In this document: piece after piece, positions 17,415-25,421 of the stretch
Layout of the letters: each line of letters begins with the position of its first letter
Position numbering within the stretch: position 1 is the stretch's first letter
Assembly: GCA_963741615.1 (NCBI GenBank)
Contig: CAVUIU010000030.1
Coordinates: forward strand, 558,001 to 622,000
Direction of reading: 5' to 3'
Length of the DNA stretch: 64,000 bases
DNA from: UBA9676 sp963741615
Lineage (GTDB): Bacteria > Actinomycetota > Actinomycetes > Streptosporangiales > Streptosporangiaceae
Made by a program: the position numbers and the translations under genes
The notes under the pieces: model-generated
Told to the model about the DNA's origin: nothing
What the model saw: only the letters and a program-made list of their open reading frames with translations
The model's database searches: none

Positions 17415-18293
17415 TTACACCTGCCGGCCGGAGCTGACGGAGAAGAGACCCGAGGGGCGGATCATCAGGACCACGATCAGCGCGGCGAGCCCGAATATCG
17501 GCACCAGGTTGGAGCTGAGATAGCCGCCGACGTAGTTGAGCGCGACGCCGAGGATGAGGCCGCCGGCGACCGCGCCGACCGGGCTGTCGAGCCCGCCGAT
17601 CACCGCCGCCGTGAAACCCAGCACGAAGATCGAGTCCATGCTGGCGGGGTAGAGGAACGTGGCCGGCGAGACCAGCACCCCGGCCAGCGCGCCGATCAGC
17701 CCCGCGAGTGCCCAGCCGAGCGTGAGCATCCGCCCGACCCGGACCCCGAGCAGCCGGGCCGCGTAGGCGTTGAAGGCGGTCGCCCGCAGCCTCAGCCCGG
17801 CAGAGGTGTAGCGGAACAGCGCGGCGAGGCCGAGCGCGGCGGCGAGCACGGCACCGGCCACGAAGACGTCGTTGCGTGAAATCCCGAGCGAGACCGACCC
17901 CACGTGCAGGCCGGTGATCGAGAAGGCGGCCGGGAAGGAGCGGTACTGGCCGCCGTAGATGATCCCGGCCAGGCCCTCCAGGAACACGAGCAGGCCGATG
18001 GTCACCACGACCGCGTTGAGCGGCGGCTTGTTCTCCACCGGGCGGATGACGCTCCGCTCGATCACCGCCCCGAGCACCAGCCCGGCGGCGAGCGCGGCGG
18101 CGAACCCGGCCCAGTAGGAGCCGGTGTGGCCGATGACGGTGTAGGCGATGTAGGCGGTGAGCATCGCCATGGCGCCCTGGGAGTAGTTGAGGATGCGGGT
18201 GCCACGCCAGATCAGCACCAGGGAGAGCGCGATCGCCGCATAGACCATGCCGAAACTGATGCCGCCGAGGGTGAACTGTATGAACTCCCGCAC
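17415..18293 (-). CDS. livH: Branched-chain amino acid-type ABC permease LivH
   Basis: Second membrane subunit, with the LivH start REFIQFTLGGISFGMVYAAIAL, LNYSQGAMAMLTAY, and the coupling loop LRLRATAFNAYAARLLGVRV near residue 180; ends LMIRPSGLF as usual. GTG 18293 is preferred over an in-frame TTG at 18302 because the ribosome site AGGGAGG directly abuts the TTG but lies nine bases before the GTG. Length is 292 residues from the GTG. Confidence 0.93.
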   Translation of the reverse strand: MREFIQFTLGGISFGMVYAAIALSLVLIWRGTRILNYSQGAMAMLTAYIAYTVIGHTGSYWAGFAAALAAGLVLGAVIERSVIRPVENKPPLNAVVVTIGLLVFLEGLAGIIYGGQYRSFPAAFSITGLHVGSVSLGISRNDVFVAGAVLAAALGLAALFRYTSAGLRLRATAFNAYAARLLGVRVGRMLTLGWALAGLIGALAGVLVSPATFLYPASMDSIFVLGFTAAVIGGLDSPVGAVAGGLILGVALNYVGGYLSSNLVPIFGLAALIVVLMIRPSGLFSVSSGRQV

Positions 18294-18302
18294 CTGTGGC
18301 AA

Positions 18303-18309
18303 CCTCCCT
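18303..18309 (-). promoter_or_regulatory. Ribosome binding site that fixes the livH start
   Basis: AGGGAGG (read on the minus strand) touches the TTG at 18302 with no spacer but is nine bases from the GTG at 18293, a normal distance, so translation should begin at the GTG. Confidence 0.75.
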
Positions 18310-18317
18310 GGAGATGC

Positions 18318-19040
18318 CTAGAACCCGAGATAGTGCTTGCGGAGACCGACGTCCGCGGCGAGCACCGCCGCGTCCTCGGCGGCGACCACCCGGCCAAGGT
18401 TGAGCACGATCCCCCGGTCGGCGATGGCGAGCGCGCTGCGGGCGTTCTGCTCGACCAGCAGCACGGTCAGCCCGGCCTCGTCGCGCAGCCGCCGGATGAG
18501 CCCCATGACCTGGGCGACCATCTTCGGCGCCAGGCCCAGCGACGGCTCGTCGAGCAGCAGCACCCGGGGCCGGGCCATCAGGGCGCGGGCGATCACCAGG
18601 ATCTGCCGCTCCCCGCCGGACAGGGTGCCGGCACTGCGCTGGCGCGCCGCGGCCAGGATCGGGAAGCGCTGGCAGGCGTCCGCCAGTGCCTCCGCCCGGC
18701 CGCCCCGGCCGTGCCGCCACAGCGCGCCGAGCCGCAGATTCTCCTCGACCGTCAGCTCAGTGATCACGCCCTGCCCCTCCGGGACGTGCGCCAGCCCGGC
18801 GCGGGCGATCTCCTCGGGACGCCGGCGGGTCAGGTCGGCGCCGTCCAGCGTGATCTTGCCCTGCCGTGGCCGGACGAAGCCGCTGATGGTGGTGAGCAGG
18901 GTGGTCTTGCCCGCGCCGTTCGCGCCGAGCACGGCCGTGATGGTGGCCGGCGCCGCGGACAGGGAGACGTCCCGCAGCGCGAGGACGCCGCCGTAACCGG
19001 CGACCACGCCCTCCACCGCGAGTGCTGACGGATCAGCCAT
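18318..19040 (-). CDS. livF: ABC transporter ATP-binding protein LivF
   Basis: Cytoplasmic ATPase of the importer. Walker A is GANGAGKTT, the signature motif is LSGGERQI, Walker B is VLLLDEPSLGLAP and the switch His is in LLVEQNARSALAIAD (Gln/Asn pattern typical of LivF). Length is 240 residues. ATG 19040 was chosen; it overlaps the end of livG by eight bases, so translation is coupled. Confidence 0.94.
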   Translation of the reverse strand: MADPSALAVEGVVAGYGGVLALRDVSLSAAPATITAVLGANGAGKTTLLTTISGFVRPRQGKITLDGADLTRRRPEEIARAGLAHVPEGQGVITELTVEENLRLGALWRHGRGGRAEALADACQRFPILAAARQRSAGTLSGGERQILVIARALMARPRVLLLDEPSLGLAPKMVAQVMGLIRRLRDEAGLTVLLVEQNARSALAIADRGIVLNLGRVVAAEDAAVLAADVGLRKHYLGF

Positions 19041-19887
19041 CGGCCTGCTCACCGTTTCTTTCGTGGCCCCCGGCACCAGCGTCCTCGGTACCGAGATAGG
19101 CGTCGGTGACGGCCGGGTCCGCCTGTATCTGGCCCGGCGTCCCGTGTGCGATGAGCTTGCCGAAGTCGAGTACGGCGATGGCCTGGCAGACCGACATCAT
19201 CAGGTCCATCCGGTGTTCGACCACGACCACCGAGGCATCCGCCGAGAGCCGGGTGATCAGTTCGCCGAGTTCGGGCAGTTCGGCTTCGGACAGGCCGCTG
19301 GCAGGCTCGTCCAGCAGCAGCACCCGGGGCCCGGCGACGAGCGCGCGGGCCAGGGCGACCCGTTTGCGCAGGCCATAGGCGAGCTGGTCGGGCAGCCGCC
19401 CGGCGTGATCGGCCATGCCTACCCGGCCGAGCGCCGCCAGCGACCGCTGCTGCAGGGCACGCTCGTCGCGGCCGGAGCGGGCAAGGCCGAGCAGCGCCGG
19501 CCAGAACCCGGCCCTGGCGTGGCAGGTGGCGCCGGCCATCACGTTCTCCAGCACGGTGAGCCCCCGGAACAGGCCGACTCCCTGCAGCGTGCGGGCGATC
19601 CCCAGGGAGGCCAGCCGGTGCGGCGCCAGCCCGGTCAGCGAGGTCCCGCCGATGCTCAGGTCACCGGAGTCGGGCCGGACGAAGCCGCACAGCACGTTCA
19701 GCAAGGTGGTCTTGCCGGCCCCGTTGGGGCCGATGATCCCGGTGACCTGGCGGGGAGCAGCGGCGAGTGAGACAGTGTCCAGGGCGGTGAGCCCGCCGAA
19801 ACGGACGGTGACGTCGCGGACCTCCAGCACGTCCGCACGCTGGCTGGGCGGGGGGACAGCCGCCGCAGTCGATGAACCATCATTCAT
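19033..19887 (-). CDS. livG: ABC transporter ATP-binding protein LivG
   Basis: First gene of the liv unit. It has Walker A GPNGAGKTT, the Q-loop region RTLQGVGLFRGLTV and Walker B VLLLDEPASGLS. The signature position reads LAYGLRKRVAL rather than LSxGxxR, so the usual LSGG core is degenerate. Length is 284 residues from ATG 19887. An upstream TTG at 19941 is also in frame but coincides with the -35 of a good promoter, which makes the ATG the better start. The C-terminal extension characteristic of LivG is present. Confidence 0.92.
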   Translation of the reverse strand: MNDGSSTAAAVPPPSQRADVLEVRDVTVRFGGLTALDTVSLAAAPRQVTGIIGPNGAGKTTLLNVLCGFVRPDSGDLSIGGTSLTGLAPHRLASLGIARTLQGVGLFRGLTVLENVMAGATCHARAGFWPALLGLARSGRDERALQQRSLAALGRVGMADHAGRLPDQLAYGLRKRVALARALVAGPRVLLLDEPASGLSEAELPELGELITRLSADASVVVVEHRMDLMMSVCQAIAVLDFGKLIAHGTPGQIQADPAVTDAYLGTEDAGAGGHERNGEQADG

Positions 19888-19911
19888 CGAACTTGTCCTG
19901 CTCACAATGCC

Positions 19912-19941
19912 GACATAGCCACTTTGTGAACCCTTATTCAA
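19912..19941 (-). promoter_or_regulatory. Predicted sigma-70 promoter of the liv unit
   Basis: -35 TTGAAT (19936-19941) and -10 TATGTC (19912-19917), separated by 18 bases on the minus strand. The -10 ends 24 bases before the livG ATG, giving a short leader of about 17 bases. Confidence 0.6.
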
Positions 19942-20048
19942 GGCCAGGTCGGGCCGGCAGGCAAGACCCGTTCTGATTCGTGGCCGAACCGATATCAGTC
20001 CGCCACGCCGGCCGGTCGCGGCGCGGCCCGGCGGCGATCCGGATCGTG

Positions 20049-20099
20049 GATCATGGGACCGGGCGTCGCCGGGAGCGGCGGCAACGCGGCCCCATGATC
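20049..20099. terminator. Inverted repeat after the winged-helix regulator gene
   Basis: Arms GATCATGGG (20049-20057) and CCCATGATC (20091-20099), extendable by three more pairs after one mismatch, with a GC-rich 33-base loop. It lies directly beyond the regulator stop and shares its arm motif with the hairpin at 4479-4533. Confidence 0.55.
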
Positions 20100-20100
20100 A

Positions 20101-20544
20101 TCAGGAAGATCCGGCTGCGGACCCGTTGCCCTGCCCGTGGCGGCGGACAAGTTCGGTCAGGGCGGCGAGCTCGGCGGCGAGTGCGGTCCGCCCCTTGCCG
20201 GTGATCCGCACCCAGGTACGCGGGCGGCGTCCCTCGTAGCCCTTTTCCACCCGGACCAGGCCTGCCTCCTCCAGCACGGTCAGGTGCCGCGACAGGTTGC
20301 CGGGGGTAACGGTGAGCGCGTCGCGCAGGTAGCCGAACTCGGCCCGCGCCTCGGCGGTGATGGTCAGGACGCCGAGCCGGTGCCGCTGGTGGACAACGTC
20401 GTCGAGCCCGTTGGTCGGATGCGTGCTGGGGGGTCCCGGTGCCTGGAGTTCTGGGGCCTGGGTTCCCGGTGCCTGGGTTCCCGGTGCCTGGGTTCCCGGT
20501 GCCGGCCCGCCGGATGGCCGTGGCCCGGGCGAGGCGTCGCTCAC
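20101..20544 (-). CDS. Winged-helix transcriptional regulator with repetitive N-terminus
   Basis: MarR/ArsR-like HTH_27-type winged helix: RLGVLTITAEARAEFGYLRDALTVTPGNLSRHLTVLEEAGLV is the recognition part and VEKGYEGRRPRTWVRITGKGR the wing. The first 50 residues are disordered, with PGTQAPGTQAPGTQAP tandem units. Such regulators usually lie beside a membrane protein they control, as here: its GTG start overlaps the stop of the membrane gene by four bases (GTGA). It probably represses its own operon through the dyad at 21390-21402. 147 residues. Confidence 0.82.
   Translation of the reverse strand: MSDASPGPRPSGGPAPGTQAPGTQAPGTQAPELQAPGPPSTHPTNGLDDVVHQRHRLGVLTITAEARAEFGYLRDALTVTPGNLSRHLTVLEEAGLVRVEKGYEGRRPRTWVRITGKGRTALAAELAALTELVRRHGQGNGSAAGSS
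20456..20500. repeat. 15-bp tandem repeat inside the regulator gene
   Basis: Three identical copies of GCCTGGGTTCCCGGT, preceded by two decayed units from 20431. In the coding strand each unit gives five residues (APGTQ), so copy-number change would keep the reading frame. Confidence 0.85.
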
Positions 20545-21338
20545 ACCAGCCTCCGGCCGCGCTGGGTCACGAAGGCGCCGAGCCCGGCCGCGAGCAGGAT
20601 GGCGGCGGGAAGGAGCACGTTCGGCAGGGCAGTCAGCTGCCAGGCGAATGCGCTCCGGCCGGGATTCCAGCCGAGCCGGAACAAGATGTTCTCCGTGTCG
20701 TACAGGCTGGCCAGCAGCGCGGCGCCGGTATAGACGAGAGCGATGACGGCCAGCGCCCGGCTGCGCTCGGCCCACGCGAGCACCCACAGGCCCGCCGCGA
20801 TGATGAGGAACGCCAGGGTGCCCCTGATCCACAGGTCTCCGAACGGCAGCCACGTCCATGACAGGCGGGGCACGAAGCGGGTCAGTGGCGGGATGGCCAG
20901 CGCGAGCACGGTCAGTGCCGCTCCGGTGATCAGGTAGCCGCGGGCGGGGGTGCGCACCCCTGCCCGGCCGGCGTGCCGCCGGTACCACAGCAGCGTCAGC
21001 AGGTAGCCGCCGACGAGGGCGACCGTCCAGTACCAGCCGATGAGGAAGGAGTTCCCGCCGAAGGGCGTGCCGCTGAGCAGGATGGGCCCGGCGCCGGCCT
21101 GGTAGCTGACGGATCCCAGCGGCGGGGCGGCGGCGGCATAGAACGGTGCGGCCCCGCAGGTGAGCAGCCCGAACAGGACAAGCGGGAACCAGTAGCCGTG
21201 CCTGGCCACCCGCGCCTCGCGGCGCAGCCGTGCCAGGTCGCTGAGCAGCTGGCCCGGCGCTGGCCCGCCCGGCTCTGGCCCGCCCGGGTCCTGCTGGCCG
21301 GGGTCCGGCGCGGGCGCTGGGCCTTCGTCGCCAGCCAT
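20541..21338 (-). CDS. Multi-pass membrane protein, partner of the winged-helix regulator
   Basis: 265 residues with an N-terminal Pro/Gly-rich cytoplasmic stretch of about 35 residues and six or so hydrophobic helices (for example YWFPLVLFGLLTCGAAPFYA and FLIGWYWTVALVGGYLLTLLW). No catalytic motif is recognised. ATG 21338 has GAGAGGAG upstream. Co-transcribed with the regulator at 20101. Similar pairs are common in actinomycetes and are thought to respond to membrane conditions, but no function is established. Confidence 0.82.
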   Translation of the reverse strand: MAGDEGPAPAPDPGQQDPGGPEPGGPAPGQLLSDLARLRREARVARHGYWFPLVLFGLLTCGAAPFYAAAAPPLGSVSYQAGAGPILLSGTPFGGNSFLIGWYWTVALVGGYLLTLLWYRRHAGRAGVRTPARGYLITGAALTVLALAIPPLTRFVPRLSWTWLPFGDLWIRGTLAFLIIAAGLWVLAWAERSRALAVIALVYTGAALLASLYDTENILFRLGWNPGRSAFAWQLTALPNVLLPAAILLAAGLGAFVTQRGRRLV

Positions 21339-21389
21339 CGTGGCGCATCTCCTCTCGCCGGTTCCGCGAGTAACTACATCACCAAGAGA

Positions 21390-21402
21390 TTTGCATAGCA
21401 AA
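21390..21402. promoter_or_regulatory. Operator-like dyad between divergent genes
   Basis: TTTGC-ATA-GCAAA lies in an AT-rich island between the membrane-protein gene and the sirtuin gene. On the minus strand TTGCTA, 17 bases and TGTAGT form a weak promoter overlapping the dyad. It is a plausible site for the adjacent winged-helix regulator. Confidence 0.45.
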
Positions 21403-21467
21403 GTAGATTGCGCAAGAGAACGGAGAGAGGTTTGCGCGATTGCCGCCGGCCGGCGCACGATCGCTGG

Positions 21468-22271
21468 ATGGGCCGCGCCGAGCATGCCGACGGAGTCGCC
21501 GGGGTGCCGGCCTGGGCGCGCGGCGCACCGGCGGTCGCGGTGCTGACCGGCGCGGGAATCTCCACCGATTCCGGTATCCCGGACTTCCGGGGGCCGCAAG
21601 GAGTGTGGACCCGCAACCCTGGCGCCGAGAAGCTGTCCACCTATCAGGCCTATGTCAGCGACCCTGCGGTGCGCCGCCGGTCCTGGCAGGCCAGGCGCGG
21701 CCACCCGGCCTGGCAAGCCGAGCCCAACCGGGCTCATACGGCGCTGGCGGAGCTGGCCCGTTCCGGGCTCGTCACCTCGGTGATCACCCAGAACATCGAC
21801 GGCCTGCACCAGAAGGCGGGCACGCCCGCGGACCGGGTGATCGAACTGCACGGCACCATGTTCAGCGTGGTGTGCGTGTCCTGCGGCGACCGGTCCCCGA
21901 TGGCCGCGGCGCTGGCCCGGATCGAGGCGGGGGAGGAGGACCCGGCGTGCACCCGCTGCGGGGGGATCCTGAAATCCGCGACCGTCATGTTCGGCCAGCC
22001 GCTCGATCCCGCCGTGTTCGCGCGGGCCGAGCGGGCCGCGGCCACGTGCGGGGTGTTCCTGGCCGTCGGCAGCACGCTGACCGTGGAGCCGGCCGCGTCA
22101 TTGTGCGGGGTCGCCGCCCGGGCCGGCGCGGCGCTGGTCATCGTCAACCGTGACCCCACCCCCTATGATCCGGTGGCGGCCGGGGTCATCCGCGATCCGA
22201 TCGGGGAAGCCGTCCCGCGGATCGCCCGTCAACTGCGCGAGGTGCGCAACGAGGGCACGGGGCCGGCGTGA
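21468..22271 (+). CDS. Sir2-family NAD-dependent protein deacylase
   Basis: Removes acyl groups from lysines using NAD. It has GAGIS (residues 28-32) with GIPDFRG, TQNIDGLH near 108-114 and the catalytic H128 in ELHGT. Four zinc-binding Cys are visible (136, 139, 161, 164), and VGSTLTVEPAA marks the second Rossmann part. 267 residues from ATG 21468. The 3' end overlaps the convergent FadR gene by 43 bases. The acyl preference (acetyl versus succinyl or other) cannot be told: the diagnostic Tyr/Arg pair of class III enzymes is not evident. Confidence 0.94.
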   Translation: MGRAEHADGVAGVPAWARGAPAVAVLTGAGISTDSGIPDFRGPQGVWTRNPGAEKLSTYQAYVSDPAVRRRSWQARRGHPAWQAEPNRAHTALAELARSGLVTSVITQNIDGLHQKAGTPADRVIELHGTMFSVVCVSCGDRSPMAAALARIEAGEEDPACTRCGGILKSATVMFGQPLDPAVFARAERAAATCGVFLAVGSTLTVEPAASLCGVAARAGAALVIVNRDPTPYDPVAAGVIRDPIGEAVPRIARQLREVRNEGTGPA

Positions 22272-22924
22272 CACCTATGGTCCCGGGTGGCCTGCTCGGC
22301 GCCGTCTGCGTCGCCCGCCTCGACCGCCGCCACGAGCCGCGCATGGGTGCGGGCCACCCCGATGTCGCCCAGATCCTGGTCGGTGACGACCGCCACGAGG
22401 GCTTCACGCAGGACCACGGCGAACGAGTCGAACATGTCCGCGAGCAGGTGGTTATGCGATGCGGCCACGACCGTCCGGTGGAAGGCCAGGTCGGTGCGGA
22501 CGAAGGAGCCGGCTTCACCGAGTTCGCGGGCCCGGTCGCGGGCGGCCAGGCTGGCGTGCAGTGCCGCGACATCGGGGGCCGTCCGCCGCACCGCTGCCAG
22601 CCGGGCCGCCTGCACCTCCAGTGCCTCGCGTACCTCGTAGACCTCCAGCCAGGCTGCGCGGCGCAGCGTTGGTCCCCAGGGCACATCCGCCGCCAGCGAC
22701 AGAACGAAGGTGCCCGATCCCTGGCGGGTTTCCAGCAGCCCGGCGTGGGCCAGCGCACGCACTGCCTCCCGCAGTGTCGAGCGGCCCACGCCCATCTGCT
22801 CGGCAAGTTCGGTCTCGGCGGGCAGCCGCGATCCGACCGGCCACTGGCCCGACATGAGCTGCTGGTGCAGTTGCCCGACCGCGAGCTCGACGAGCGGGCT
22901 GCGGCGCAGCGGTGTCAGCGGCAT
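22229..22924 (-). CDS. FadR-subfamily GntR transcriptional regulator
   Basis: N-terminal winged helix (SGQWPVGSRLPAETELAEQMGVGRSTLREAVRAL) at residues 25-60 and a C-terminal FCD ligand domain with the metal-binding pattern D...H..V (TDLAFHRTVVAASHN) near 145 and later His residues. 231 residues, with an AAGGAG ribosome site five bases before ATG. It probably senses a small carboxylate. It converges on and overlaps the sirtuin gene; its target is unknown, although a dyad at 23132-23143 upstream could be its own operator. Confidence 0.9.
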   Translation of the reverse strand: MPLTPLRRSPLVELAVGQLHQQLMSGQWPVGSRLPAETELAEQMGVGRSTLREAVRALAHAGLLETRQGSGTFVLSLAADVPWGPTLRRAAWLEVYEVREALEVQAARLAAVRRTAPDVAALHASLAARDRARELGEAGSFVRTDLAFHRTVVAASHNHLLADMFDSFAVVLREALVAVVTDQDLGDIGVARTHARLVAAVEAGDADGAEQATRDHRCHAGPVPSLRTSRS

Positions 22925-23242
22925 CTCGCTCCTTGGTCAGCGATGCGGGGCGTGCCTGCCCGGCCAGATGCGAGGGCACGGCCAGCGGCTGGGTCAGCGA
23001 TCCCGGGCAGCACCTGTGGCCGGGTCGGCGGGCCCGGCGGGCCGGGCGGGCCGGGGCCAGGCCCCGCCTCAGCTGACGGCGGGGGCGACTCAGGCCTCAT
23101 CAGTAACGAGACCGAGGGGCGCCTCAGTTCATCAGTCATCTGACAAATAGGCTAACCCCGTTGGGGGAGATGGCGCCAGCAGCGGGAAACCTGGCCGGGA
23201 GGCTGGACCGTGCTGAGCCTGGACAGCCGGGGAGGGACCGCG
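22925..23242. other. Intergenic region with GC-rich repeats and a dyad
   Basis: No gene is supported. About 23026-23060 is a low-complexity GGGCCGGGC-type run. TCAG-TCAT-CTGA at 23132-23143 is a short palindrome in a locally AT-rich segment, and CCCC-GTT-GGGG lies at 23156-23166; both could bind regulators of the divergent genes. The ribosome site GGAGGG precedes 23243. Confidence 0.4.
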
Positions 23243-23848
23243 ATGCGGCGACGGAGGACGAGGGGGGCGCCGCTGCTGAGATGGCCGCGTTTGTGGCGCC
23301 TGGACGGCAACCCGCTGCGGCGGACCGCCGACCGCGTGGAAGCCGTCCTCATGGCCGTGCTGATCGCCGCCTTCCTGTGCGGTGCCCCACTGGCCGCCGT
23401 CGCGGCCGGTCATGCGGCAGCCGCGGGCAGCATGCGCACCGAGCATGCCCAGGCGGCCTGGCACCGGGTCAGCGCGGTTCTGCTCCAGAACGCACCGGCA
23501 CCGGCTCATCCCCTGTTCCAGGCATCGCTGGAGCCGCTGGTGCTGGCCCGGTGGCGGGCGCCGGACGGGACATCGCGCACCGGCGAGGTGTACGTGCCCG
23601 GCGGCGCCCGCGCGGGCCGCACGGTGCAGGTGTGGACCAACGGCTCGGGGCAGCTGACCCCTTCGCCGCTGCAGCCGGGCGACGTGGTCGAGGGGACAGC
23701 CGTGGCGGCCTCGCTGGCCACCATTGCGGTCGGGGCGGTGCTCGCACTGCTCGGGCTGCTCGCCCGGTGGGCGATCGACCGGCGGCGGCTCGCCGCGTGG
23801 GATGCCCGCTGGGCGGCGACCGGGCCGCAGTGGACACGCCGCCGCTAG
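23243..23848 (+). CDS. Rv1733c-type membrane protein
   Basis: 201 residues with two transmembrane helices (about residues 35-60 and 150-175) flanking a central extracytoplasmic domain containing RTEHAQAAWHRVSAVLL and VYVPGGARAGRTVQVWTNGSG, the layout of the actinobacterial Rv1733c family, which is a dormancy-linked membrane protein in mycobacteria. ATG 23243 follows GGAGGG by seven bases, preferred over an upstream GTG at 23210. No enzymatic role is known for the family. Confidence 0.82.
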   Translation: MRRRRTRGAPLLRWPRLWRLDGNPLRRTADRVEAVLMAVLIAAFLCGAPLAAVAAGHAAAAGSMRTEHAQAAWHRVSAVLLQNAPAPAHPLFQASLEPLVLARWRAPDGTSRTGEVYVPGGARAGRTVQVWTNGSGQLTPSPLQPGDVVEGTAVAASLATIAVGAVLALLGLLARWAIDRRRLAAWDARWAATGPQWTRRR

Positions 23849-23934
23849 TTCCGGTGCCCGCTGGCCCTTGTGCACCGCCGCCGGCTGCCCAATGATCACC
23901 AGTGGTGGTAACCGAGGGCCAGGGGAGAATCCAG

Positions 23935-24741
23935 ATGCCAACAGTCCAGGCGAACGGGATCGACATCTACTACGAGGTCCAGGGTGAGGGCGAGCCCCTC
24001 GTGCTTATCCCGTACCTCGCCGCCGACCAGGCGTGCTATGCGTTCCAGGTGGCGGAGTACGCGAAGCACTTCACATGTTTCACCGTGGACCTGCGCGGGG
24101 CCGGCCTGAGCGGGAAGCCGGAAGGCGCCTACACGACCGGACTGCTCGCCGATGACATCGCCGCTTTCATGCAGGCAGCCGACGTGGAACGGGCCCATGT
24201 CGCCGGCCTGTCCCTCGGTGCGGCGGTCGGCATGTGGCTGGCTGCCAAGCACCCGGCCCGGGTGAAGTCGCTGTCTTTGCACAGTGCCTGGCCCGCCACC
24301 GACCCGTTCCTGCGGGTGGTGGTCGAGGGCTGGCGGCTCATGGCCCCTGCGCTGGGCAGTGTCACCGACATGGTGATCGCGGGGATCTTCCCCTGGTGCT
24401 TCACCCCCGAGCTTTATGCCGCGCGGCCGCAGTACATCGACTCCCTGGCTGACTTCGTGCGCAGCCGCCCGATGCCGCCGGTGGACGCCTTCCTGCGCCA
24501 GTCCGAGGCGGTGCTGGCCCATGACGCACGCGACGCGCTGCCGATGATCGGGGCGCCGACCCTCATCACGTTCGGCCGCCACGACGCCGTGTGCTCGACC
24601 CGCTTCGCCGAGCCGCTCGCGGAAGGGATCCAGGGGTCGGAGGTCACCATCTTCGAAGGCTGCGCGCACGCCCCGATCTACGAGGACGTGGACGAGTTCA
24701 ACGGCCGCACGCTGGCATTCCTGAACCGCCACACGGGGTAG
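23935..24741 (+). CDS. Alpha/beta-hydrolase
   Basis: 268-residue single-domain hydrolase. The nucleophile elbow is GLSLG (S93), the acid is probably D217 (FGRHDAVC) and the His is H245 (GCAHAPIYE). The oxyanion region is IPYLAADQ. It resembles the 3-oxoadipate enol-lactonase/haloperoxidase-like group and is related to the enzyme encoded at 31108. ATG 23935 follows GGGGAGA. It stands alone; substrate unknown. Confidence 0.88.
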   Translation: MPTVQANGIDIYYEVQGEGEPLVLIPYLAADQACYAFQVAEYAKHFTCFTVDLRGAGLSGKPEGAYTTGLLADDIAAFMQAADVERAHVAGLSLGAAVGMWLAAKHPARVKSLSLHSAWPATDPFLRVVVEGWRLMAPALGSVTDMVIAGIFPWCFTPELYAARPQYIDSLADFVRSRPMPPVDAFLRQSEAVLAHDARDALPMIGAPTLITFGRHDAVCSTRFAEPLAEGIQGSEVTIFEGCAHAPIYEDVDEFNGRTLAFLNRHTG

Positions 24742-24765
24742 GCAGCTCGGCGGATCCCCGCCCGG

Positions 24766-25248
24766 CTAGCTGCCGTCACTGATCACGGCCCAGACCACCT
24801 TGCCGCTCGAGGCGTCCGGGGTGTATGACCCCCACTCGTCGGCGAGGGACTCGACAAGCTGCAGGCCCCGCCCGCTCTCCGCGTCGAGTGCGGCATGCTG
24901 GCGGACCGGCAGCTGGTCATTGGCGTCCCAGACCTGGACCACGGCGTGCTGGCCGTCCGAGGCGAGCCACAGCCGCACCGGCGGGAGCCCAGGGGCCCAG
25001 TGCCCGGCGAACCGGCTGCTGGTCAGGCCCTCCGAGGCGCGCATGGCGTTGGTGACCAGTTCCGAGACGATCAGCTCCACGGTGTCGGCCATCTCCTGCA
25101 TCTGCCATTCCCGCAGCACGTGCTTGACGTGCAGCCGCGCGCAGGGCACGGCGGTCGGCAGTGCGCCCAGCTCCAGGTAGGTATGCGGCGTCTGCGCCGG
25201 GTCGAGGGCATACGCGGCGGAAGCGCCGAGTCCTTCTGCCGTCGCCAT
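24766..25248 (-). CDS. HATPase anti-sigma-like ATP-binding protein (RsbW type)
   Basis: 160-residue GHKL ATPase: the N box is VELIVSELVTNAMRAS, G1 is VWDANDQLP and G2 is SGRGLQLVESLADEWGSY. It resembles the small serine-kinase/anti-sigma proteins found beside XRE/DUF397 pairs in streptomycetes. Two possible starts exist; ATG 25248 follows GAGGAGG and is preferred to the TTG at 25272. It is divergent from the XRE gene, with shared operators between them. Its partner may be a sigma factor or anti-anti-sigma encoded elsewhere. Confidence 0.88.
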   Translation of the reverse strand: MATAEGLGASAAYALDPAQTPHTYLELGALPTAVPCARLHVKHVLREWQMQEMADTVELIVSELVTNAMRASEGLTSSRFAGHWAPGLPPVRLWLASDGQHAVVQVWDANDQLPVRQHAALDAESGRGLQLVESLADEWGSYTPDASSGKVVWAVISDGS

Positions 25249-25348
25249 CAGTGGCGCGTCCTCCTCGTCCAACGCTGCGGGGAATCCGCAGCCAGCCGGC
25301 CGGTTGACCCCGCCGGCTCCGGGAAGGGCGTGTGCAACGCTGTCTCAG

Positions 25349-25396
25349 CTAACAGTGCTCTTGTTAGATAAAAGATGCAATGATGCATTCGCATCT
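25349..25396. promoter_or_regulatory. Clustered dyads between the HATPase and XRE genes
   Basis: CTAACA-N7-TGTTAG at 25349-25367 and GATGC-ATTC-GCATC at 25382-25395, with an extra GATGC at 25374-25378 in phase (8 bases before the next). The segment is AT-rich compared with its surroundings. Two kinds of dyad in a shared divergent promoter fit control by the XRE protein. Confidence 0.55.
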
Positions 25397-25421
25397 AGAA
25401 CCAACGTGAGGAAGCGGGACG

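Noticed and set aside
16357..18720. A single 787-codon frame that could be read as a fused permease
   Set aside because: Only the last 351 codons encode LivM. The upstream part is a shadow of livH and livF, which are in another frame with clear motifs.
20101..21348. A 415-codon frame that could join the membrane protein and the winged-helix regulator
   Set aside because: The first part is out of frame with the hydrophobic helices of the membrane protein; the regulator has its own GTG start with a GTGA overlap.
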